In this document: positions 15,406 through 23,561 of the stretch, piece after piece
How positions within the stretch are numbered: position 1 is the first letter of the stretch
How the letters are laid out: every line of letters begins with the position of its first letter
Source: JAIOSM01 sp964593725
GTDB taxonomy: Bacteria > Desulfobacterota > Desulfobacteria > Desulfobacterales > Desulfobacteraceae
Assembly: GCA_964593725.1 (NCBI GenBank)
Contig: CAZQJS010000017.1
Location: 1-51,034 of the forward strand
Reading direction: 5' to 3'
DNA length: 51,034 nucleotides
Notes under the pieces: generated by a model
What the model saw: the letters and a program-made list of their open reading frames with translations, nothing else
What the model was told of the DNA's origin: nothing
Database searches by the model: none
Translations under genes and position numbers: made by a program

Positions 15406-16821
15406 CTATGGCTGGAGTGGTATATTCCATTTTTTCATATATTTCCAGACAGATGTCCTGCTCTTACCAATACGCCTTGCCACCCTTGCTTTGTTCCAGC
15501 CGCACTCGTCAAGGAGGCTTAACAATATCTCCTTTGTTACTGCCTGATTCTGCATGGAAGTTGTAAAACCCTGCTGCTCCTGGTTGTTCCCGGCAAACTG
15601 ATTCTGAACTATTCTACTGGTGGCTGCATTATTAATAATCTCAACGGGCAGGTCTTTTAAACTTATCCTGCCTGAATCACAGATTACAAAGGCGTGCTCA
15701 ATGGCATTTTCAAGCTCCCTTATATTGCCTGGAAAGGGGTACTTCATAAATTTTTTCAAGGCATCCGGAGAGATTCCTTTAATATTTTTCGATTCCCGTT
15801 TATTGCCCTTTTCTATAAAATGGTTCACCAGCAACGGAATATCTTCGCGCCTTTCCCGCAGGGGGGGGACATGGATGGGAAACACTTTAAGCCTGTAGTA
15901 CAGATCTTCACGGAATTTACCCTGTTTAACAAGGTCATAGAGGTTCTGGTGGGTTGCAGTAATGATTCTGATATCAATCTTCCTCTTCCTGGAATCACCC
16001 ACCCGTTCAATCTCCCTCTCCTGTAAAACGCGCAAAAGTTTTACCTGTATATATGGGGTCAGTTCACCTATCTCATCAAGGAAAATCGTACCTTTATCAG
16101 CCTCTTCAAATCTGCCCTGGCGGTCTTTGTGTGCACCTGTAAAAGCTCCTTTTACATGGCCGAAAAGTTCGCTTTCCAGCAAAGTTTCAGAAAGTGCACT
16201 GCAATTGACAATAACCATGGGCCGGTCAGGGGAGAACCCCTTATAATGTATTGCTCCTGCGACCAGTTCCTTGCCTGTTCCGCTCTCTCCCTGGATCAAA
16301 ATTGTTGCACGGCTTCTGGCAGCTGCCCTGATTGCATCAAATACATTGTGCATAACAGCACTTTTGCCCAGGATATTCCCCATCTGATAGCTGTTTTTTA
16401 ACTTCATCTGGGTCTCTTCAATCTTCTCTTTCATGGCATTTAACTCTGTCAAATCTGTTATGGTCTCAACCACACCAAGGATCTGTCCGTTCTCATCCCT
16501 TGCAAGGCGTGCATTTTTTATGACAGAGACATCATACCCCTCTTTATGGCGGATAAAGCATTTTTTTGCTTCGGTTCTCCCATGCTTCATGACACCACAT
16601 TTATTGACATCAGCAGGGCATTTCCTGCCATAGCACTGGCTGCATTCCAGCAGGCTGCATCCCCTGCCCATGGCCTCCTTTGCCGGATAACCGCTGATGC
16701 GTTCCATGGCTTTGTTCCAGGAGGTGATCTTCCCCCTTAAATCAAGGGTAAAAAGACCGTCTGCCATTGTATCAATAATCTGATTTAAAAAGCTGACATT
16801 CCATAATTGATGGGTTTCCAT
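15406..16821 (-). CDS. Sigma-54-dependent activator with cysteine-rich PAS sensor
   Basis: 471 residues. A PAS domain spans about 8-128 and contains six cysteines (C55, C60, C63, C68, C75, C88) in an insert reading LLECSQCYGRKC. A coiled linker leads to the AAA+ domain, with Walker A GESGTGKE (178-185), GAFTGA (225-230) for sigma-54 contact and Walker B GTIFLDE (244-250). The C-terminus has a Fis-type HTH (GWNKARVARRIGKSRTSVWKY, shown to its first part). The cysteine cluster suggests redox or metal sensing, not a phosphorylated receiver. Its own promoter at 17059-17074 is sigma-54 type, so autoactivation is likely. The sigma-54 promoters nearby make it the prime candidate regulator of the tusA-metF operon. 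Confidence 0.93.
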   Translation of the reverse strand: METHQLWNVSFLNQIIDTMADGLFTLDLRGKITSWNKAMERISGYPAKEAMGRGCSLLECSQCYGRKCPADVNKCGVMKHGRTEAKKCFIRHKEGYDVSVIKNARLARDENGQILGVVETITDLTELNAMKEKIEETQMKLKNSYQMGNILGKSAVMHNVFDAIRAAARSRATILIQGESGTGKELVAGAIHYKGFSPDRPMVIVNCSALSETLLESELFGHVKGAFTGAHKDRQGRFEEADKGTIFLDEIGELTPYIQVKLLRVLQEREIERVGDSRKRKIDIRIITATHQNLYDLVKQGKFREDLYYRLKVFPIHVPPLRERREDIPLLVNHFIEKGNKRESKNIKGISPDALKKFMKYPFPGNIRELENAIEHAFVICDSGRISLKDLPVEIINNAATSRIVQNQFAGNNQEQQGFTTSMQNQAVTKEILLSLLDECGWNKARVARRIGKSRTSVWKYMKKWNIPLQP

Positions 16822-16920
16822 AATTTCCTCAATAATGGTTACAGGTATGATTTATCGATTATCACCATCTATATTTTTACTCTCTATCTTTTTTTCTGTC
16901 ACCTGACAGGAATTCCTCAT

Positions 16921-17010
16921 TCAGGTTGAAATGCCCATTTTAGGCAGAATATATAATTGTAATAAAAAATAGACCCCAATAAACAATAAAATAAAAATAA
17001 TCTCTTTCAT
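16921..17010 (-). CDS. 29-residue single-pass membrane peptide
   Basis: A short frame encodes MKEIIFILLFIGVYFLLQLY followed by ILPKMGIST. It is a single hydrophobic helix with a positively charged start and a short polar C-terminus. AAAGGA lies at normal spacing (about 9 bases) before the ATG. It is the first frame behind the sigma-54 promoter at 17059-17074 and lies 99 bases before the sigma-54 activator, on the same strand. The hydrophobic reading and good ribosome site support a real small protein, but the length gives little statistical weight. Function unknown; it could be a membrane partner of a nearby redox or transport protein. The rest of 16822-17260 holds only promoter elements. Confidence 0.55.
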   Translation of the reverse strand: MKEIIFILLFIGVYFLLQLYILPKMGIST

Positions 17011-17058
17011 CCTGTTATTCCTTTATTATCCGATTAATATTATCTATAAGTTTAAAAC

Positions 17059-17074
17059 AGCAAGTTGTATGCCA
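17059..17074 (-). promoter_or_regulatory. Sigma-54 promoter of the membrane peptide and activator genes
   Basis: On the minus strand: TGGCAT-N5-TTGCT, a full consensus match. The predicted start near 17048 is 38 bases before the 29-residue peptide and about 227 before the activator gene. A sigma-54 promoter in front of a sigma-54 activator implies positive autoregulation or a cascade. A near-palindrome GTTACCATGTAAAC (17077-17090) abuts it. Confidence 0.75.
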
Positions 17075-17200
17075 CCGTTACCATGTAAACAGATTATGTT
17101 AACACCAATATAACCATGATCACTGTAACTATCAAGGGCAGCTGGCTAAAACAGCTGGTACACAGGGAAATTCCAATAGATTATTTTCCTTTGTCCATGC

Positions 17201-17216
17201 TGGCATGCTTTTTGTA
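17201..17216 (+). promoter_or_regulatory. Sigma-54-like promoter before thioredoxin
   Basis: TGGCAT-N5-TTGTA on the plus strand: the -24 part is perfect, but the -12 GC is changed to GT, which weakens the call. The start would fall near 17226, about 35 bases before the thioredoxin ATG. A 7-base direct repeat CAGCTGG (17139-17145 and 17152-17158, period 13) lies about 45-60 bases upstream and may be an activator site. Confidence 0.38.
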
Positions 17217-17260
17217 ATACTGTTTTCATACTATTGAATATAAAAAAAGGATAGTGTATT

Positions 17261-17566
17261 ATGGATTCAAAACAATTTCAAAAAACAGTTGAAAAAGGTA
17301 CTTTTCTTGTTGACTTTAACGCTTCGTGGTGTGCACCCTGCAAACTCCAGGAGCCGATCATCCATAATGTTGGCGACAAGTTTAAGGACAAAATATCTGT
17401 AATTTTTGTTAATATTGACGAAAACAGAGCTCTGGCAACTGATTTCATGGTCCAAAGTATCCCCACCCTTATTATTTTCAAAGACGGGGTGGAAGAAGAA
17501 CGGTTCATCGGACTTCAGACTGAAAAGGCCATTGAAGAAAAATTAAACCAGATAATAGATCAATAA
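17261..17566 (+). CDS. trx: Thioredoxin
   Basis: 101 residues with the thioredoxin fold. The active site is WCAPC near residues 24-28, preceded by LVDFNASW and followed by VNIDENRALATDFMVQSIPT, which includes the conserved cis-Pro, and LIIFKDGVEEERFIGL. It reduces protein disulfides in the cytoplasm. The gene diverges from the sigma-54 activator unit and is followed by a Cys-rich small protein and an ACR3-like transporter, so it is probably first gene of a three-gene operon. A reductase partner (trxB) is not in the window. Confidence 0.95.
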   Translation: MDSKQFQKTVEKGTFLVDFNASWCAPCKLQEPIIHNVGDKFKDKISVIFVNIDENRALATDFMVQSIPTLIIFKDGVEEERFIGLQTEKAIEEKLNQIIDQ

Positions 17567-17624
17567 AAATTTAAACTTATGGATGCTGATTTTTCAGCAC
17601 CATTTAATTATTAGAGGGGCAGCC

Positions 17625-17813
17625 ATGGGCTATTGCAGAAACCACCCTGACAGGGAAACAAGTTATAAATGCATGAAACATGAATACTATCTTTGCCAGG
17701 AGTGCCTTAAGTGCAGCGATCCTGAGATCTACTGCAAGTTCCGGCCCTCCTGTGCAATACATTTTCTTACCAGAAAAGGCTTTGAACCGGAAAAAGAGGT
17801 TGTAAAAAAATAG
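17625..17813 (+). CDS. Small cysteine/histidine-rich putative zinc-binding protein
   Basis: 62 residues from the ATG at 17625, which follows AGAGGGG; the frame is open further upstream but lacks a ribosome site there. It has eight cysteines spaced as CxNH, CMKHEYYLCQECLKC and YCKFRPSC, and histidines at intervals. This resembles a B-box-like or treble-clef zinc module. It lies between thioredoxin and the transporter, 18 bases before the latter, and is probably cotranscribed. I do not recognise a named family. Thioredoxin next door could keep its cysteines reduced. Confidence 0.8.
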   Translation: MGYCRNHPDRETSYKCMKHEYYLCQECLKCSDPEIYCKFRPSCAIHFLTRKGFEPEKEVVKK

Positions 17814-17831
17814 ATATCAAGGAGAATCATA

Positions 17832-19403
17832 ATGTGGCAATTACTATCTAAACTTCAAAAGAATCTTGTCTGGGCTATTCCAGTCTCAATGTTAATCGGA
17901 CTTGGTTACGGTTATTTATTCAATGCTGCGCCATTGAAACAGTTTATTATTCCCATCACATTTGTAATGGTTTACCCCATGATGGTGACCTTAAATATTG
18001 GCCATATGTTTAAAGGAAGCGACTTTAAACTTCAAATCACCACACAGATAATTAATTTTATCATTATTCCTGCCATTGTTCTTTTTATTGGTAAGCTGTG
18101 CTTGAGTGGAGCCGATGAAAAATTCGGCCTCTGGGCAGTGGGGCTGTTCCTTATTGGTGTTCTCCCCACCTCCGGCATGACCATCTCCTGGACTGGATTT
18201 GCAAAGGGAAACAAGGAAGCAGCTATAAAAATGGTTGTGTTTGGCCTCATAATCGGCGCCCTTGCCGCTCCTGTCTATACGAAAATTTTTATGGGCGCCA
18301 CCATAGAAGTTAATATGCTGCATATGTTCAAGCAAATTGCGATTTTCGTTTTTTTACCCCTGTTTGCAGGATTGCTGACTCAATATATGGGAATTAAAAA
18401 GTTTGGGGAAAAGCAGTGGAACCAGAAAATAAAACCTAAATTCCCTCCTTTTTCCGCCCTTGGTGTAATTTTAATTGCATTTCTTGCCATGTCATTAAAA
18501 GCCAGAAATATAATTGCAAATCCCGGGGATATTATTTTAATTCTATTCCCCTTAATATTGTTTTATATTGTTTCATATCTATTTTTAACCATTCTGGGCA
18601 GGCTCTTTTTTAAAAGAGGAGATGCCATTGCCATGGTATTTGGAGTGGTAATGCGTGATTTATCCATTGCCCTTGCCATTGCCATGACAGCCTTTGGCAA
18701 ACAGGGAATGACCATTGCTCTTCTAATCAGCCTTGCCTATATAATTCAGATACAATCTGCTGCCTGGTATGTAAAGTTTGCAGATTTTCTGTTCGGACCT
18801 TCAGATAAAGCTTCTGAACATCATGCAGGCAGGGAAGATTCAGTTGAAGTGCCAGCTGACAGGCCTGAAACAGAACCGATAAGCGATCCCGGAGAATCCA
18901 TGACCATATCAATCTCTAAAATCCTGTTTGCAACAGATCTGTCAAAAAATGCAAAACATGCAGTTAAATATGCATGCAGTATAGGCAACAAATATAAAGC
19001 ACCTGTCTGGGCAATCCATGTTGTGCCTGATCTTTTGAATGAATACGCATCCCAGGCAGGCATCGACCTTGCAAAAAACAGTGATACCATAAAAAAAGAA
19101 TTATTTAATAAAGAGAGAATTGACCAGGCCAAGGCAGATATCCGGGAACGCATGGGTGCACTTTCAAAAATTATTCTCCAGCAGGTTCCCACCTGTCCCC
19201 TTTCAAAGGATAAAATTATTGTTAAAGCAGGGATACCTGTTGATGAAATTGTTGCCACAGCTGAAAAAGAGAACTTTGATCTCATTATCATGGGAACCCA
19301 TGGCCATGGCGAACTGGAAGAGATGATGATAGGCAGCACTGCAAACGGTGTTATCCGCAAATCCATGGTGCCTGTACTCATAGCAAGGCCTGCTGCTGCC
19401 TGA
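17832..19403 (+). CDS. ACR3/bile-acid-symporter-like transporter fused to a universal stress protein domain
   Basis: 523 residues. Residues 1-330 have about ten membrane helices with the BASS/ACR3 pattern (VLPTSGMTISWTGFAKGN and MRDLSIALAIAMTAFG). ACR3 members export arsenite; others move organic anions with sodium, so the substrate is not certain. A linker leads to a UspA domain at about 362-523. Its ATP-binding signature GTHGHGELEEMMIGS fits G-x2-G-x9-G-S, so it should bind ATP. The fusion puts a nucleotide-binding regulator on the cytoplasmic face of the carrier. AAGGAG precedes the ATG. Its neighbours, thioredoxin and a Cys-rich protein, would fit handling of a thiol-reactive anion such as arsenite, which is an inference. 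Confidence 0.85.
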   Translation: MWQLLSKLQKNLVWAIPVSMLIGLGYGYLFNAAPLKQFIIPITFVMVYPMMVTLNIGHMFKGSDFKLQITTQIINFIIIPAIVLFIGKLCLSGADEKFGLWAVGLFLIGVLPTSGMTISWTGFAKGNKEAAIKMVVFGLIIGALAAPVYTKIFMGATIEVNMLHMFKQIAIFVFLPLFAGLLTQYMGIKKFGEKQWNQKIKPKFPPFSALGVILIAFLAMSLKARNIIANPGDIILILFPLILFYIVSYLFLTILGRLFFKRGDAIAMVFGVVMRDLSIALAIAMTAFGKQGMTIALLISLAYIIQIQSAAWYVKFADFLFGPSDKASEHHAGREDSVEVPADRPETEPISDPGESMTISISKILFATDLSKNAKHAVKYACSIGNKYKAPVWAIHVVPDLLNEYASQAGIDLAKNSDTIKKELFNKERIDQAKADIRERMGALSKIILQQVPTCPLSKDKIIVKAGIPVDEIVATAEKENFDLIIMGTHGHGELEEMMIGSTANGVIRKSMVPVLIARPAAA

Positions 19404-19588
19404 GCCCTGCCCCGCAGGAACACTACACATGTTTGATCAAAGCCCTGGACAAAACCCATGGTGATCCGGCAAAAAATGTCCGGGGCAGAAACAGGACAAA
19501 CCTTCTCCTTGTTTTACAATTAAATATGTAGTAGTATGTTTTTAATTAAAGCTGACTCATTACATCTTTTTCCCATTATTGATAAACC

Positions 19589-22180
19589 ATGAATAGAACT
19601 GAACACAAAAAACTATTCACCTCTCTTAAAATCATTATACCGCTGTGGCTCATATTTGCACTGGTTGTTCTCAGTGTTTTCTTTATACTGGTTCCTTCCC
19701 TGGAAAACAAAATATTAGATCAGAAAAAAGAGATGATCAGCAACTTAACATACAATTGTCTCAGTTTAATATCAGAGTACAATATGCAGGTTAAACTCGG
19801 GACACTTACGCTTGAATCTGCAAAAGCCAGAGCAATACAGAGGATCAGAGGACTTCGCTATGGATCTGACAGGAAGAACTATTTCTGGATAAATGATCTT
19901 TATCCAAGAATGATTATGCACCCGTATAATCCAGACCTTGAAGGTCAGGATCTGACCGGTTTTGTTGACCATGAAGGCAAACATATTTTTGTCGAATGTG
20001 TAAAGGCTGTAAAATCCGATGGACATGGCTATGTAAATTATATGTGGCAATGGAAGGATGATCCAAAAAAAACTGCGCCTAAAATTTCCCATGTCAGATT
20101 GTTTGAGCCCTGGGGATGGATAATCGGTACAGGAATATATATTAAAGATGTTCGCAATGAAATATCATTGATCATGGACGATTTAATCAGAATATTTTTC
20201 AGCCTGCTTGCCCTTGTAATAGGCCTGTCGCTGTATATATCATGGCAGACCATTAAATCTGAAAAAAAACGGTCCCTGGCAGAAGAAGCCCTTGGGAAAA
20301 GCGAGCAGGAGTACAGAACCATATTTGAAAACACCGGTACAGCAACGGTTATAATTGAAAACAACATGATAATATCCCTTGCCAATGCTAAATTCGTTGC
20401 CCTGTCAGGATACTCCCGGGAAGAGATTGAAGGGAAAAAAACCTGGGCTGAATTTGTTATGCCGGAAGACCTTAAAAGGATGAAACAAGAACACAGGCAG
20501 AGGAGGAAAAACGGCCAGAGAGCTCTAAAAACATATGAGTTCAGGTTTATCGATAAAAACCACAATATAAAACATATTCTCCTTGAAGTGGACACTGTCC
20601 CTGGAACGGGAAAAAAAGTCTCCTCACTTCTGGACATAACCCGGCGCAAGGAGACAGAGCAGGCACTTCAGGCTTCCCACGAACGGTTCCTTACAGTAAT
20701 GAACAGCATAGATGCAACAATTTACGTATCTGACATGGATACGTATGAAATACTATTCATGAACCAGCATATGATAGAACATTTTGGTTCGGACATGACC
20801 GGCAGAATATGCTGGGAAAAATTCAGGAACGAACACGGGCCGTGTGATTACTGCACCAATCATCTATTGGTTGACAAAAACAATAAACCAACAGGTGTTT
20901 ATACATGGCAGTGTAAAAACCCTGTGAATGGAAAATGGTATAATAATTACGACAGGGCCATTGAATGGACAGACGGCCGTCTTGTAAGGCTTCAGATAGC
21001 AACTGATATTACTAATCTTAAAAGTATGGAAAAGGAGCTGCACCATGCCCATAAAATGGAGTCCATAGGAACCCTTGCAGGAGGAATTGCCCACGATTTC
21101 AACAACATTCTGTTTCCCATTGTCGGATATACAGAGCTGCTGCTGGAAGATATCCCCGAAGAAAGCCCTTTGCGGGAGAGCCTCAATGAAATATATGCAG
21201 GGGCATTGAGGGCAAGAGACCTTATAAAACAGATACTCACCTTCTCAAAGCAGGACATAAGCAGATTTGAACTCATTAAAATACAGCCTATTATTGAAGA
21301 GGCCTTAAAACTTATCCGGTCCTCCATCCCATCTACAATAAGAATCAAACAGGAAATAAGCCCTGCCTGCGGTGTAATCAAAGCAAACCCCACCCAGATC
21401 CATCAGATTATTATGAATCTTTCCACAAATGCCTACCATGCCATGGAGGAAACTGGAGGCGAACTCAAGGTCACCCTGGAAGAGGTCAGAATTAATCAAA
21501 GCAATAGAGTAACACCCGATATGGTACCTGGTTCCTATGCCTGCCTTACCATTGCAGACACAGGTATTGGAATAAAAGAGAGTGTGGCAGGAAAAATATT
21601 TGACCCGTTTTTTACAACAAAAAAGGAGGGTAAAGGTACTGGAATGGGTCTGTCGGTTGTACACGGTATTGTTAAAAAAATGAGCGGTGAGATCAGGTTT
21701 GAAAGCAAACCGTGCCATGGAACAAAATTTTGTATTTATATGCCAATAATTAAAAAATTTTATGAGGAGCCTGATATTTCAATGGATACTTTAATTAAAA
21801 AAGGAAATGAAAAAATTCTGCTTGTGGATGATGAAGAGGATATTGTCACAATGGAAAAACAGATGCTGGAGCACTTCGGCTATCAGGTTGCAGAGCATAC
21901 AGACAGCATGGAAGCCCTTGAAATTTTCCGGAAAACCCCGGATAACTTTGATCTTATCATTACTGATATGTCAATGCCAGGCATGTCCGGGGATAAGTTT
22001 GCAGCTGAACTTGTAAAAATAAAACCCGGGATTCCCATTTTATTGTGCACAGGCTACAGTGAATCCATATCGGAAGAAGATGCCAAAGCCCTTGGCATTA
22101 AAGGCTTTCTAATGAAACCCATAGTAATGAAAAAACTTGCTGATAAAATTCGGGAAGTACTTGATAAAAATAATAATTAA
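19589..22180 (+). CDS. Cache-PAS-PAS hybrid histidine kinase with C-terminal receiver
   Basis: 863 residues. A membrane helix at about 15-36 and another at 203-221 bracket a periplasmic single Cache domain (FWINDLYPRMIMHP, EPWGWIIGTGIYI). Two PAS domains follow (about 238-352 and 362-478); the second has cysteines in RICWEKFRNEHGPCDYC. The HisKA box AGGIAHDFNN has the phosphorylated H502, the HATPase has NLSTNAYHAM, DTGIGI and GTGMGLSVV, and a receiver at 742-860 has D793 and K843. It senses an external small molecule and relays phosphate through its own receiver. No DNA-binding partner is adjacent, so its output is unassigned. Confidence 0.93.
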   Translation: MNRTEHKKLFTSLKIIIPLWLIFALVVLSVFFILVPSLENKILDQKKEMISNLTYNCLSLISEYNMQVKLGTLTLESAKARAIQRIRGLRYGSDRKNYFWINDLYPRMIMHPYNPDLEGQDLTGFVDHEGKHIFVECVKAVKSDGHGYVNYMWQWKDDPKKTAPKISHVRLFEPWGWIIGTGIYIKDVRNEISLIMDDLIRIFFSLLALVIGLSLYISWQTIKSEKKRSLAEEALGKSEQEYRTIFENTGTATVIIENNMIISLANAKFVALSGYSREEIEGKKTWAEFVMPEDLKRMKQEHRQRRKNGQRALKTYEFRFIDKNHNIKHILLEVDTVPGTGKKVSSLLDITRRKETEQALQASHERFLTVMNSIDATIYVSDMDTYEILFMNQHMIEHFGSDMTGRICWEKFRNEHGPCDYCTNHLLVDKNNKPTGVYTWQCKNPVNGKWYNNYDRAIEWTDGRLVRLQIATDITNLKSMEKELHHAHKMESIGTLAGGIAHDFNNILFPIVGYTELLLEDIPEESPLRESLNEIYAGALRARDLIKQILTFSKQDISRFELIKIQPIIEEALKLIRSSIPSTIRIKQEISPACGVIKANPTQIHQIIMNLSTNAYHAMEETGGELKVTLEEVRINQSNRVTPDMVPGSYACLTIADTGIGIKESVAGKIFDPFFTTKKEGKGTGMGLSVVHGIVKKMSGEIRFESKPCHGTKFCIYMPIIKKFYEEPDISMDTLIKKGNEKILLVDDEEDIVTMEKQMLEHFGYQVAEHTDSMEALEIFRKTPDNFDLIITDMSMPGMSGDKFAAELVKIKPGIPILLCTGYSESISEEDAKALGIKGFLMKPIVMKKLADKIREVLDKNNN

Positions 22181-22228
22181 GTATAAAAACTTTTTATTTA
22201 ACATGCACTGAATCTGTGAGGAAAAAAG

Positions 22229-22420
22229 ATGCCTATTTTTGAATACCAATGCAATAAATGCAGTAAAACATTTGAAAAACTTGTCTTTAAAGGAGACCAG
22301 GATAATATTAAATGCCCCGGGTGTAAAAGCCGTGACATAAGAAAAAAAATGAGTGCAACAAGCTTCATGGGAAGCAGCATTGGCACCTGTGCCTCGGACA
22401 GCCCCAAAGGCTTCTCCTGA
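22229..22420 (+). CDS. FmdB-type zinc-ribbon protein
   Basis: 63 residues beginning MPIFEYQCNKCSKTFEKL, with a second pair CPGCKSRDIRKKMS and a low-complexity tail. This is the FmdB/regulatory zinc-ribbon family (two CxxC pairs binding Zn). GTGAGGAAAA precedes the ATG. It follows the hybrid kinase by 48 bases and is closed by a terminator at 22434-22454. The family is widespread, with no firm function beyond a suggested regulatory role in formamidase and amidase operons. Confidence 0.9.
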   Translation: MPIFEYQCNKCSKTFEKLVFKGDQDNIKCPGCKSRDIRKKMSATSFMGSSIGTCASDSPKGFS

Positions 22421-22433
22421 GCTGGATAATAAC

Positions 22434-22454
22434 AGCGGCGGTCAGCCGCTTTTA
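22434..22454 (+). terminator. Intrinsic terminator after the zinc-ribbon gene
   Basis: Stem AGCGGC / GCCGCT (22434-22439 with 22445-22450), loop of five bases, then TTTTATC. It is short but GC-rich and placed 13 bases after the stop codon. Confidence 0.7.
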
Positions 22455-22513
22455 TCTTACATTCCACACTCTTATATTTAACTATAGGGTATTTTTTCCT
22501 TGGTCAAGTTCAG

Positions 22514-22810
22514 CTATCCCCCAGGAAGATCCTTGTTGTTTTCTTTTGCATACCGCTTTAGAGCATTCATTATAGTTCGCAGGTAAGCAGCTGATAAACT
22601 GAATCCCATTTCCTGTTTTCTATGGATGAGAGAACCGTGTTGTTGATGATCTTTTCGGATGCATTGCCGTCCTCCTGCATAATCAGAAAATTTTAAAAGA
22701 TCTATCTTTCCCCCCGGCAAAAGTTCTGTGTCCTGGTTTTTAAAAAATTCATTCAGCCTGTACAAAGGGCTTCGTCCGGTTAAGATGTCAATGTTTGGTT
22801 GTTTATTCAT
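22514..22810 (-). pseudogene. Probable remnant of an IS1634-type (DUF4277) transposase N-terminus
   Basis: A 98-residue frame contains GRSPLYRLNEFFKNQDTELL and a following GGxxDLLKFSDYAGGRQ. From memory this matches the N-terminal region of IS1634-like transposases (PLYRxEEFFxxxDTExLLG, then FNDDxxGRxLD). The rest of a transposase is missing and there is no ribosome site, so it is best read as a decayed insertion-sequence fragment. It could instead be an unrelated short hypothetical gene. The perfect inverted repeat 130 bases to its right fits a patch of old mobile DNA. Confidence 0.42.
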
Positions 22811-22939
22811 TATAGTTGTTTATCACAATAACCATCTAATATTATTCTAAAAAATAGTTTGAAATAAATACTTTATTTTTCTTATTGAGGGTGCAGAATG
22901 TGAGATGTTATATTGTCTTTCAGGGCATAAGATCGGGCA

Positions 22940-23019
22940 AAGTGAGGCCTGGATATGCTTTTGGAGTGCATCTGTTTCAAGTGAAACCTAAACGGAAAAA
23001 GCATATCCAGGCCTCACTT
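22940..23019. repeat. 80-bp palindromic element with perfect 23-bp arms
   Basis: The left arm 22940-22962 (starting AAGTGAGGCCTGG) and right arm 22997-23019 (ending CCAGGCCTCACTT) are perfect reverse complements. The 34-base loop carries a further hairpin GTTTCA-AG-TGAAAC (22974-22987). The stretch 22811-23170 holds nothing else that I can support. The element could be a repeated intergenic palindrome, a MITE end pair or a structured RNA; it has no T-tract next to the stem. Confidence 0.85.
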
Positions 23020-23170
23020 ATTCCTTTGTTAATCTTAAAAATAATTTTTGACCGGGAATTGCTGGCAGAAGTCCATTTTGCATGTACAGGATCATAAGTT
23101 TATGATATTATCCTTAAATTTATTGGTAAGTGGCTATGCAAAAGAAGTAAAATACAAGGAGTAAAATATA

Positions 23171-23443
23171 TTGAAACAGATTCTTATTTTCATGGCTCTG
23201 GTGATGCTGATATTGTCAGCAAACTCAGCAATGGCAGAGACCCAAAATGTTATAATTAAAAAAAAAGTCGGGGATAATCTATATAAAACCGAGACAGGAC
23301 TTTACATTGAAACAGGAAATTGTGAAGAAAAGATTAATAATGATACCAAAGCTGTTTTGAAATATGATAAAAAATCAGACAGCAATGAGATCATCTTTGA
23401 AAACGGCAGCAAGTGCACTGTTGTGGTGGTTTTTAAACAATAG
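23171..23443 (+). CDS. Small exported protein, unknown function
   Basis: 90 residues starting at TTG, with AAGGAG 9 bases upstream. The first 22 residues form a signal peptide (MKQILIFMALVMLILSANSA, cleavage after AMA). The mature part has about 68 residues with two cysteines (GNCEEK and SKCTVV), likely one disulfide, and alternating strands. I do not recognise a family. It stands alone between the palindromic element and the convergent end of the giant synthase gene. The clear signal peptide and ribosome site support a real periplasmic or secreted protein. Confidence 0.78.
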   Translation: MKQILIFMALVMLILSANSAMAETQNVIIKKKVGDNLYKTETGLYIETGNCEEKINNDTKAVLKYDKKSDSNEIIFENGSKCTVVVVFKQ

Positions 23444-23561
23444 TTTATCCCCCGGGTCACCCGTCCAGAGCAACAGTTCCTGACCAGAAAGTATTTAAAA
23501 AATTTATTGGTGTAAACTGCTGCTCTTTGGATACATCTGAGTACTATATTGTATGGACTGT

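Noticed and set aside
22885..23097. 70-codon plus-strand frame
   Set aside because: It runs through both arms of the 80-bp palindrome and has no ribosome site or recognisable composition.
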